NCBI GenBank assembly: GCA_903813345.2 | Contig: CAIIXF020000010.1 | Span: forward strand, 19,047,181-19,107,180 | Origin: Owenia fusiformis | Lineage: Eukaryota; Annelida; Polychaeta; Sabellida; Oweniidae | Length of the DNA: 60,000 bases | Direction of reading: 5' to 3' | In this document: piece after piece, positions 34,791 through 45,342 of the stretch | How the letters are laid out: the number at the start of each line of letters is the position of its first letter | Numbering within the stretch: position 1 is the stretch's first letter | Notes under the pieces: generated by a model | The model's input: the letters and a program-made list of their open reading frames with translations, nothing else | Database searches by the model: none | Told to the model about the DNA's origin: nothing | Position numbers and translations under genes: made by a program

Positions 34791-37700
34791 ATGGAGAATA
34801 TCAAAAATAACTTATCAGCTGTTTTACATAAGCCGCTGGATATCAGATTGGTAAGTATCATACATTACCAGTACATGCGTTTCTTTTGGAAGGAGGGGGT
34901 GGTGTAACGGCGCTATTCCATAAATCAACATTAATTAAAGACGTTATACCTGTACATGGTTAAATATCTGTATTTATTTTGAACCCCTGTCTCTTTAGTC
35001 TACTTTAGTCATATTCTAAACTAAACCTTCATTGTTGTTGATTTATTTGTAATCCCAAATGAACAGACATAAACTATTGTCTTTCCATATAAGTCAATAC
35101 TCTTACTAGGCATCTAAAACTGTTTGCCGATTCACTAAGCTTTTTAGGTTAGGAGGGGGGGGGGGGGTGTCAGTGAGTGGGGAATTAAATTATGAACTGT
35201 TGAAAACTATGTGTAACTGCATATTTTCGTTTTCATCTATTTGTTAGGAAAACAGACCAGTACGAAATCCAGCAAAGGGAGGTACTACATTTAAATCTTA
35301 TTTTATCAATTTATACGCTTTTCAGATAAAATTCGAAAGAAACCGCAAAAACTTGGCAATGTTTGATATATCTTTTAAAATTGAGAAATCAGAATAAATA
35401 CGATTTATCTAAGATTTAATGTGCAGAATTGTCACCCTCCCTCCCACCCGGCTCTTCTATCTTTGACAAGAAACCTAAAATGGGGAGAGCAAATCATTTG
35501 TAAAATTATGAAAACAATTTCTTGAAATTTACTCATACCGTTATTTTACATGAATATGTCAGAAATACAGGTATGTAGTTGAAATCATGTAACATTGCCA
35601 GCCCGATGTAACAATTTCTATTGTAGAGGTCCTCCTTTCGATGAGATCGGTGGGGATCTGCGGAACAGATATCGAAGTATGGCATTCGGGCAATGCTGGT
35701 GGGTTTGGTATACTGCCAACAGTCATGGGACATGAGGGCAGTGGAGTCATATGCGCAATTGGAGAAGGGGTCACTAATGTCAAAGTGGGTAGGTAATGTT
35801 TCGAGTGAGTTCATGCTGATACTCATCTTTAAAAGTGATTTTCATGTGCATGATGGCTAAGTGGAGTGTGCTATTAGGAAACACAAAGCATGGGCTTCTA
35901 CATGCCCCAATATAGCTTCCAATTACAACATGCCCATATACAGCTTTCAATTACAACATGCCCCAATATAGCTTCCAATTTCAACATGCCCATATATAGC
36001 TTCCAATTACAACATGCCCCAATATAGCTTCCAATTACAACATGCCCATATATAGCTTTCAATTACAACATGCCCCAATATAGCAACAAGTACAACATGC
36101 CCATATACAGCTTTCAATTACAACATGCCCCAATATAGCTTCCAATTACAACATGCCCATATACAGCTTTCAATTACAACATGCCCCAATATAGCAACAA
36201 GTACAACATGCCCATATACAGCTTTCAATTACAACATGCCCCAATATAGCTTCCAATTACAACATGCCCCAATATAGCAACAAGTACAACATGCCCATAT
36301 ACAGCTTTCAATTACAACATGCCCCAATATAGCTTCCAGTTACAACTTGCCCATATACAGCTTTCAATTACAACATGCCCCAATATAGCTTCCAATTACA
36401 ACATGCCCATATACAGCTTTCAATTACAACATGCCCCAATATAGCTTCCAATTACAACATGCCCATATACAGCTTTCAATTACAACATGCCCCAATATAG
36501 CTTCCAATTACAACATGCCCATATACAGCTTTCAATTACAACATGCCCCAATATAGCTTCCAGTTACAACATGCCCATATATAGCTTTCAATTACAACAT
36601 GTCCGTATATAGGTTTCAATTACAACATGCCCGTATATAGGTTTCAGTTACAACATGCCCACATTTAGCTTTCAATAACAACATGCCCCAAAATAGCTTC
36701 CAATTACAACATGCCCGTATATAGGTTTCAATTACAACATGCTCCAATATATAGCTTCCAATTACAATATTTTACATTTCTGAAGGGGGTAAACATTTCT
36801 ACTAATAGGTGATCGTGTGGCTCTAATGGGAGGCGATTCTTGCGAGAAATGTGACCTCTGTAAAGATGGAAAATTCAATTTATGCTCAGAATGGGGTTCA
36901 AACTTTCCATGGGATTTTCTGGCAAGATATGCAATTCACACAAGAGCAGAGCAATGCTTCAAGTACGTATTTTATGTTATAACCCATGAGTTTAACTGTA
37001 GGGCTAGCTTTAGCTGTCCTTGCTTAAAGGACATTGATAAACCTGACAAAAGGCTGATTGAAGTTTCATCTAAAGAGGCTACTGTACATTTTGATAATTA
37101 ATATAGCCTACTTCAATAATGCATCAAAAAATTGCTAATTGAAACTACCCTTTTAAATCCAAATTAAGGCTAGCTGACCATGTGAGTTTTGATGAAGGGG
37201 CACTTGCTGAACCACTGGCAGTAGCAACTAGGACTTGTACAAGAGCTGGTATTACAGTTGGGGACAATGTACTCGTGTGTGGGGCAGGTAAGATTGAAAT
37301 ATTCTGGTCGTGGTACACTGAACACTACAAGCTATTGCAGTACACTACAGAGAACATTAGTAGGTTGAAATTGTATGAAACGATACTACAATGTAGTGTT
37401 CCTCTATTACAGGCTCTGTTGGTTTACTATGCATGATGGTGTCCAAAGCAATGGGGGCTGCTACAGTATGTGTCACAGGTACTTCATGATAAACCATGAC
37501 ATCTCATTTTTTCTCAGCCCTGAGACCCCGTTTCAGGTGAAACAGAAAGATGCTATATGAGTATCAGAATGCATTTATATGGTTTCTGCCCTGTTAAACA
37601 TCATACTCTGACATGAACAGCAAAAGCAGATGCCATCAGTCGATTCAAGAGGTTGTTCCCTCAAGAACATTGTTACATTTTCCGTTTTGACATGCTGTGA

Positions 37701-40700
37701 TTAAATAAAATTACAAAAGATGTCCCCCTTAGAAATAGATAGACCTTTGTTCAGTTGTTTTTTCTCTCTTAGATATCAACCAATCAAAACTTGATCTGGC
37801 CAAGAAGTTGGGTGCCAATTTTACTGTCTTAGCAACTGGTAGCAGCAGTGATGTAAAAAACAAAGTGACAGATGCCATTGGGTGTATGCCAGATAGATCG
37901 GTAGAATGTTCAGCTGCAGAGGCCAGTGTAAGAGCCGCTATATTGGTAGGTTAATGAGCTTGGCAGGATTGTGACAGTTTTCGTTAAAACAGTAAAACCT
38001 ACGTATGTGGAACACTTTTGGTTCGTCAAAATAGTTTTTCACTTTAATTTGATTGGTAAGAGTTCCACGGATTGATGTCATGTTTTCCAGTTTCTTGTTC
38101 TTCCTCAAAAATGAGGTAAACATTTCCAATCGATTATTTTACATGAGGTTCCGGATATTGGGATTATCCGAAGCTAATACAAAATATCTGCAAATATGAA
38201 TCCCTAATTATTAATATTTGTTAGGATGGTTTGTTTATCCCATACGTACATCTTGCGCTCATATATCTATTGGGATCACCTCATTATACAGACGCGTATT
38301 ATACCGAAACCCATTATACCGACGCGCATTATACCGAAACCTATTACTGTAGATTGGGTTAATTTGGCGCTACTTAATTTGGCGATTTTGCCATTTTTGG
38401 CATATTGGCGGCTATTTAATTTGGCGGATATGCAAAAAAAGTTAAACTTACGCGCTGTTTGCGAATTACCATGTAAATGGGCATGTTTGGCTATGGCTAT
38501 GTTCATTTTTCTTTTGAGGACCACTGGCGATATTCATCATGTTTCTGAGATCATCCTTTACATTTTGCACCTCGATCGATGCTGCTACTATTAATAGTAT
38601 TAATGAGTGACTGACCAGTTCTGAGCCAATTTATGAGAGACATTTTTTCATATTTTTGGAAAAAAATAAACCGGAAGTGACCTAAATACACTGGACGAAA
38701 TACCCTAGATAATTCCCGGGGATTCATTCTAAGTTTTGGCGAAGATTTATATTGGCGAATTTTTCAATTTCGCCAAATTCGCCAAATTAAAGCGGGCGCC
38801 AAATTAACCCAATCTACAGTATACCGACGCGCATTGTGCCGAAAAGACCTACCGATGCGCGTTGTACCGAAATCCGTGCCAGTGGGACGGCACGTTGCCT
38901 TAACCCATTAGTTTTATGACATGCACTTCTATATCTTTACAGCGGGAATTTTTTGAAAGTTTTTGTCAGTGTAAGACATAAAAATTTGCAGTCCTAATAC
39001 TCGCGCGTTTTTCAATATTTTCATTTGAAACTCGCAAGAACGGTGCTTTGAATCTAGCTCTATACTCTTTCAAAACGTCATGTAGACACATGATTAGGTA
39101 CATGTATGACAGTGCACAGTAACATTATATAGGCATAGAATAATAAAAGTGGAGCCTGAATATGGTGCTATGTTGAAAAGCTAAGAGAAATTCTACTGTA
39201 TCAGCATATAAAATAGATAGTTGATATATTACTTTATCATACACCTTGGTTCAAATTAAACATGATTTTTTCATTGAACAGACAAGTCTTGAATATTAAA
39301 AATTCATTTTTATTTACTTCCATAATATTTTAACTTTAAACTTTTTAATATGAGACTGGATGTTAATCTGTTGTTTATATATTCATATTCCATTAAAAGT
39401 TCATCAAAAACATATTTTCAGATAAAGCTTGATTTAAACTCTTTGAACATCTTTACATATCAGTTGCGGCCAGAATTTTTTTAACTGATGCTAGGCGTTT
39501 TGGATTGAGGGGTCGTCTCAACAAGCTTAATTCCAGTTAACCATCGATTTCTGTATTTCATAGAGGATAAAGTCATAATTCTATTATTTATGATTGATTA
39601 TGGCAAACCTTGTACTTCATAAAATATATTTAACCGTGACAAATTGTTGTCTCCATGACAAATTGTTGTCATGGAGAGAGAGAAAGATATGTTGTTATGG
39701 AGATAGTAAGAAACGCATTCATTCTTTCCAAATCCAAGTGTGATTTTTATCAATGTGTACCTCAATGATCTCATTAATTCTGAAGTTATTTCATTTTCTA
39801 ACCATTTCACAAACATTTCTTTTCATTTAATACTTCTAAATTGGTATCGTTTCCATGTTTAAATTGCTTATACAGTTTTTGGCTACTGATATTATCTCTA
39901 TCATCAGTTTTCATTCCACAAACGAAATATCAATTATCTTGCCCAATATTTCAGTTTCATTATTTTGAAACATTGAATACATGTTTTAATTGCAGTTTAA
40001 AATGGTGCTCATTAACTAAGTCCAATAGTCAGCGCCCCTTTAATATCTATTAGGGGCAAATCAATACTAGACTTAGCGGGTCATCTGATTCTCAATTTGA
40101 TTTTGATTTGAATTGATTCTCAATTGGGACCCATAGTGACTTTGCTCCACCGTTCTTGGTTGAGTTTAAGTCATGGCTCTAATTGGTACAAAAATTAAGC
40201 TACCCACGAATGTTGTTTTTCCTCCGGGGCCTTGCCATAACTAACGAAAACAATGGTGTGGACATTTCTGGATTATTTCCGGTGTTTCCTTTTGTTGCTA
40301 CCTCATTTCTCAAAGTATCCATGCCAATTTCTTGACTCTGTTGAAAGCCCATAGTCCAATCAACCGTATCTCCTTATCTTATGATGACCGCACAAAATGA
40401 TATAGCGTGGGAACCGACTGTGCCAAATGCTACGGATATTGCAGCTATGTGTGTTGTGTTTTCAAGTGTTATTTTATGTATGTCCGACAAATCGAATTAT
40501 GGTTTTGATACTATCTAGATGTATTTAATAGTTTCTATATGTCTCGTTCATTCATTTGACCAATAAAAATCATAACTGCCTGGAAAGTAATATGAATAAA
40601 GTAAGTAAATAAATGAATTAAAACGTCAAATTAAGAAGCAAAAGTCTTTTCTGGGTCACCGCGAATGGCATGATTTCCTCGAGTCGCTTCAGTTGCAAGG

Positions 40701-43035
40701 CAACCATACTGGGACCGATTCGCGTCGTTCCACTACTGCCCTTGGTGGGGGCCCGCTACCATACTATATGACTCCCGGAGTTTACTAAAGCACGTTAGTG
40801 GAGGAAACAACCACAGTCTCACAATCTGTCTCGGGCAAGAGCGGCCAGAGAACCAACCCATGCCAAGGGCCGGTAAACGGTTGGACCTTCGGACCGGGTG
40901 TCCGTAGTGACAATGATCAACAACTCCGTACCTGGGGCTCGAACGCGGGACCTCCGTATCCCTCGACGTTCAACCGCAAAGTAGCCTCAGTCTACGCCAC
41001 TAGGCTACCCTGCTTAGGTGTCAAAACTGCTAAAAAATAATGTAGTTGTTACAATTATTTGCTTGGATAAACATAATATTACATTTCTTAATTGATTAAT
41101 CTGATTTAGGAATCGAAGTTCGACCAACGATCAAGGCAATGCAATCAACAACTCTTGCAAATGTGAACGGGAGTCGTAAAGACAGAAAGTACAAGAATCG
41201 TGATCAATGTAAAGTAAAATATCTAAGACATGAATATCGGGTAGGAGAAACATTCCAAAATGAAGAAGAATCATTTACAGCATTTGATTTGTTACCAATA
41301 TATCAATTGCGTCTCAAATGAATGAAATAAAAGGTATCGCGGGCCACTAAAGCCGATGAGTGAAAACAATTATAATTGACGCATCTAGATCGCTCAATAT
41401 AACGGTAAGTGAATAGGTTTGCGTAGATACGTCGAGGAAAATAAGCTATTTCGACGCTTGAAATAATCTGATTACGCTTACTAATAATTACGCGTGGCTA
41501 TTAAACACAAGTGTTGTGTAGAACAAAAACTAGAAAACTGAACGACCAATTAGGAACTGTACACTTCAGTTTCAAAGTGTTCAAGATATTAATTCCGCAT
41601 GTTCAAAAACTCAAAATTTATATTTTAGGCTGTCCATATTTTGTCAGATATCTTCAATTCATATTACAGGGAAAACATAATCATGTTTCCGAAAAGAATT
41701 TACACTCGCTACTCACAATGAGGCACGGACACAAGTACAGAGAATAGCCTAGATCTATCTAATAGTGGCTTTTTCATATAGCTTTAAAATCTCGTTAAGG
41801 TCTTACTTTAATGAGATTTTAGGAGATTTGCATTTTTAACCACTAAAGACTAACATTTTCTTCTATTTGAATTCTGTGTGTAATTTTTTATCAAAACAAC
41901 TTATTTTTTTGCACTGTTATTAACCTTTATTCAAATTCTAGAGATTTTAAGTTTTCTAAAAATGGTTGGGCTAAATCCCCATTGACAAAGTAACATACAT
42001 TGGTAATATAACAGGCTTTCGTCAATGTAACAAAAGCGAGTGGCTTAGTATATGAATTACAGCTTCATTTACGAAACAAATTCCAAATCGAAGAAACTTA
42101 TTAAAACAAGGCTATATTTTCTAGTTTTGGGCCAAATTATAAACTGCAACTTGACTTATTAGTAGGTTTAAATCGAGAAAGGAAAAAATTCGTAACCCGG
42201 AAATTCATCCATTTTGTTACATTGACGTTCCGTCAAAGTAACTAGTTGTGGAACAGTGATTATGGCATTCGGTATAACGCCTTTCGGTACAATGCGCGTC
42301 GGTATAATGTGTTTCGGTATAATGCGCGGACCCCTATCTATTTAAGCCATTTGATTTTGCCATTCATGTTTGGTAATTCAATCAATTAGAACACAAAGAA
42401 GATTGTCCTCCCCAAAAATTAGATTAGCTGATAACTGCATACATTAATAGTGCAGTACTAAGAAAGGTACAATAACTTGTATATTTCAGAGCACTAAATC
42501 TGGTGGTACTGTCACACTAGTTGGCCTGTCTAACAATGAAATGACTCTGCCCATCGTGAATGCTGCCACAAGAGAGGTTGATATCTTAGGAGTACTTGCT
42601 TACACAAGAAAAGAGTGAGTCAAAAGAAACTACATTTTTTGGTAGTTCGACATCAGGGTGCCATGTTTACAAGTCAATGGAATATTAAAAGCTGTTTGGT
42701 GTATATGAGGGGCATATCATTTCCAAAAGTAAATTCACACTTCGAAATCATGTTTCACTAAAAAACGGTGGGCTTTATAGAATTTGACAAGATCACAATT
42801 TGTAGAAACTCACAATTTTGTCCCAAAAACAGGATTATTTGTGATACCATATGAACAACTGTTCGATTTCAGCTACGCCAGCGCTGTAAGTCTAATGGCA
42901 ACAGGCAGAGTAAATGTGAAGCCTCTTATAACACATACATTCAAACTGGAGGACACATTGAAGGCGTATGAACTAGTCAAGAACCAAGAGGATGGAGTTG
43001 TTAAGACAATCATAAGGTGCAATGACTTTGAATGA
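34791..43035 (+). CDS. SORD: Sorbitol dehydrogenase-like zinc-dependent medium-chain dehydrogenase, copy 1
   Basis: Nine exons: 34791-34850, 35248-35281, 35627-35788, 36809-36962, 37169-37287, 37413-37478, 37773-37945, 42490-42614, 42873-43035. They sum to 1,056 nt, 351 residues plus TGA, close to the usual 350-360. Expected reaction: NAD-dependent oxidation of sorbitol or a related polyol to the ketose, in the cytosol (polyol pathway). Catalytic zinc ligands of the family are present: C43 (GICGTD), H67-E68 (GHEGSG) and E151 (AEP). Four structural-zinc cysteines are also present (C97, C100, C103, C111), which human SORD lacks. The NAD-binding glycine motif GAGSVG is at 175-180. Later blocks SGGTVTLVGL, REVDILGV and VNVKPLITH match SORD. 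Substrate is inferred; threonine or xylitol dehydrogenase activity is possible. A truncated paralogue follows at 45,343. Confidence 0.9.
35153..35168. repeat. Poly-G tract
   Basis: An uninterrupted G run in intron 1 of the dehydrogenase gene. Similar homopolymers are at 43,387 (C run) and 46,141 (G run). Length in the assembly may be unreliable. Confidence 0.8.
35900..36770. repeat. 28-bp minisatellite in intron 3 of the SORD-like gene
   Basis: About 30 copies of a 28-bp unit alternate between two forms, ttacaacatgcccatataca-gctttcaa and ttacaacatgccccaatata-gcttccaa, giving a 56-bp higher-order period over much of the array. The edges are more diverged. The array fills most of the 1,020-bp intron between exons 3 and 4. 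Confidence 0.95.
38347..38819. mobile_element. 473-bp MITE nested in the left arm
   Basis: 24-bp perfect inverted ends, ctgtagattgggttaatttg-gcgc at 38,347-38,370 and its reverse complement at 38,796-38,819. Both are flanked by TA (38,345-38,346 and 38,820-38,821), as in Tc1/mariner insertions. The word aatttggcg recurs in subterminal positions. It splits an array of taccgacgcgcatt words, so it is younger than that array. Confidence 0.9.
38880..40620. other. Intron 7 sequence without recognised genes
   Basis: AT-rich. A small hairpin lies at about 39,640-39,685, formed around gacaaattgttgtc repeated twice. Nothing else supported. Confidence 0.4.
40640..41013 (-). mobile_element. tRNA-derived SINE
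   Basis: Read on the minus strand from 41,013, the head contains tagcctagtggcgtaga, which fits an RNA polymerase III A box. About 50 bases further is cgcgttcgagcccc, which fits a B box. These are the internal promoter parts of a tRNA-type head. The segment is much more GC-rich than its surroundings. The tail limit near 40,640 is a guess. The head is not a working tRNA as I cannot fold a clean cloverleaf with paired acceptor stem. Confidence 0.6.
41014..42262. other. Intron 7 sequence without recognised genes
   Basis: AT-rich DNA. A frame at 41,139-41,321 of 60 codons has no recognisable motif. Nothing else seen. Confidence 0.35.
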
Positions 43036-43192
43036 GCAGATGACTGTACAATGATTTGCTGGTTGCAAGTTTAAGAACTGATTAGATGAACATTTGAAAA
43101 AGTTCGCAATATTTTAAAACATTGTCTTCCAAACTCACTGATGTGACTTTTCCCTTTAAATTTCGTCATGAATTACAATTTGACATAATTTA

Positions 43193-43198
43193 AATAAA
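43193..43198 (+). promoter_or_regulatory. Candidate polyadenylation signal of SORD-like copy 1
   Basis: AATAAA 158 bp after the TGA at 43,033-43,035, in AT-rich sequence. It is the first such signal after the stop. Confidence 0.5.
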
Positions 43199-43439
43199 AT
43201 ATATATACCAATCCTAGATGACATACCTCCAGTGTTACCAATGTCACATTTGCGCCGGACGATTTCTAAATTAACTGGGCGCCGGTGACTTTTCCCCGAT
43301 GTCTTCATTTCGCCATGAGTATGGTGAGGCCTACATAAGTACAGGCTGGCACCGTACGGCGCCCGCAATCAATTAAATCTGTATGGTTGGCTTACCCCCC
43401 CCCCCCCAATGTAAGCAAGATGCTGATTGATGCATAATT

Positions 43440-43680
43440 TACGGCGCTAAAATAAACTCAACGGGTGTTTAGATGTTTCTCAACGCGTGTGAAATAATGT
43501 CTTAAAGCCCGCTATTAAACATTTTAACGCCGTTAGTTTACGCCTGTATTTGTTTTAATGCGTATAGAATTCACTTCTTAACGGGCGTAATTAATGCCTA
43601 CACGGGCGTAAATTACGCCAGCACGGGCGTAATTTTACGTTTGCACAGGCGTAATTAACGCCTACACATCCACACAACGC
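43440..43680. repeat. Degenerate GGGCGTAATTTACGCC repeats
   Basis: The words cacgggcgtaa, taacgcc and ttacgcc recur at short spacing, so the strand can pair with itself in many registers. GC-rich islands alternate with AATT cores. From 43,680 to 44,220 nothing further was recognised. Confidence 0.6.
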
Positions 43681-44224
43681 GTGCATACATAGGGTAGGTT
43701 GGCAAACCATAAATCTGAAGGGTATAGCAAGGCTAACTGCCGATGAAACTTGATTAATTCTGGAGTTATTAAACTATTATGGTGTAGCTCAGCAGTTTAC
43801 AACTAATAGTGTAGTAAAAGCATAGAAACATTAAAATCGAACATTTTATGTAAAAGATGCACGGTTCATATATTTGAGACGATATAATTTCTTCGTCAAT
43901 TTTTTATAGTATAATATTTCTGGGATGGGATCTGGGATTTTACTGTTACCCCTAAATTAATTGACCTTACCCTTTCTCATCGTTTGACTTTGATTCTTAA
44001 GATTTTGAAATCGATATAATGTGATATAAACCAGAACAACGGCAACGCCAAAGCGTAGCGAATCCCATCGAACAGAAATGGCTGGCATTTTTACAAACGA
44101 AGCGCAAATATCATAAAATAAAACACCAGAAAGGCCACCATTTTTAAAATGGTTGCTCACTAGCCAAGTTGTCATCAGAAGAAATAATATGCTTTTAAGT
44201 AGCCACCTCTAAAATCTTTTGAAA

Positions 44225-45010
44225 AATCGCACACGTACTTGTAAAATAACACACGTAAAAATGGTGGCCATTTTTCAAAATGGCCGACTACTCCCCAAAG
44301 TTGTATTAGACAATGTGCCATGGTTAAAGTATTCACATATCAAATATGAAGAAAATCGCTCCACTACTTTTCGAGTTATAGTAAAATACGTTAAAATGGT
44401 GGCCATTTTTCAAAATGGCCACCTTCTACCAAAAGCGTCATTAGAAATAGACGTTGTTCCATGCTTATAGTATTCACATACCAAATATAAACAAAATCGC
44501 TCCACTACTTTTCGAGTATTAGTAAAATACGTTAAAATGGCGGCCATTTTTCAAAATTGTTTTCAAAATGGCCGCCTTCTACCAAAAGTGTCATAGGACA
44601 GTGTGCCATGCTTATAGTATTCACATACCAAATATGAACAAAATCGCTCCACTACTTTTCGAGTTATAGCAAAATATGTTAAAATGGCGGCCATTTTTCA
44701 AAATGGCCGCCTTCTACCAAAAGTGTCTTTAGACAGTGTGCAATGCTTATAGTATCCACACACCAAATATGAACAAAATCGCTCCACTATTTTTAGAGTT
44801 ACAGCAAAAATCGTAAAATGACGAGTAAAGGCCGCCATTTTTCAAGATGGCTGCCATGTGCTTTTTAATATCTACATTTGTAGCATTATTAATGTCCTTT
44901 ATAATTTTTTTTACATTTAAAACATATTGCTATTACAGTTTTACATATTGCACCTAAATTACTGTAAAATCGTCACTAAAATGGCCGCCATTTTGAAATG
45001 AGCGGCCATT
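44225..45010. repeat. 137-146 bp tandem repeat with GGCCATTTTTCAAAATGGCC palindrome
   Basis: About five units start near 44,257, 44,394, 44,535, 44,681 and 44,815. Each has ggccatttttcaaaatggcc, then ccttctaccaaaag, then caaatatgaacaaaatcgct and ccactacttttcgag. Units after 44,870 decay but keep ggccgccattttgaaa. A GGAC microsatellite (about 45,108-45,145) follows directly. Confidence 0.85.
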
Positions 45011-45107
45011 TTGAAAATCGGCTTTCGAGCAGAACTTCTACCCCCATAGGGTATATGTGTACGAAATATGAACAAAATCAGGCCAACGGTATTTGAGTTA
45101 TTGCCCG

Positions 45108-45146
45108 GACGGACGGACGGACGGACGGACGTACGTACGGACGGAC
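45108..45146. repeat. (GGAC)n microsatellite
   Basis: Tandem ggac units with a short acgtacgt break, between gagttattgccc and agaggcgttccctatatcc. Confidence 0.9.
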
Positions 45147-45342
45147 AGAGGCGTTCCCTATATCCCTCCGAACTTCGTTCGATATAGGATAATAAATCAT
45201 CATCGTAAGTGTAAGTACTATATTACAAAATTACTGTCCAAAGTCTACATGTAGCTAGCTGCACAAATTGACCTTGAGAATAAAAATTCAAACTTATTAT
45301 AGGACATTGTGCGAAAGTACATAATTAAAAAAAAAGCTGAAC

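Larger units (their letters stand above)
38286..42331. mobile_element. 4-kb inverted-repeat element with ATTATACCGA(CGCGC/AAC) ends
   Basis: Left arm at 38,286-38,345, continuing at 38,820-38,876 after an insertion; right arm at 42,263-42,331. The arms align in inverted orientation over about 47 bp with three differences. They consist of alternating words cattataccgacgcg and cattataccgaaac. The arms enclose most of intron 7 of the SORD-like gene. No transposase was seen, and no target-site duplication could be fixed. It could be an element or two independent inverted repeats. Confidence 0.5.

Noticed and set aside
38226-38594. 122-codon + strand frame in intron 7
   Set aside because: It spans the ATTATACCGA array and the nested MITE, and has no motif.
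40920-41013. Functional tRNA gene
   Set aside because: A and B box words are present, but I could not pair an acceptor stem, and the sequence continues as a SINE body.
40798-41040. 80-codon + strand frame
   Set aside because: It is antisense to the tRNA-headed SINE. The open frame comes from the GC-rich SINE body.
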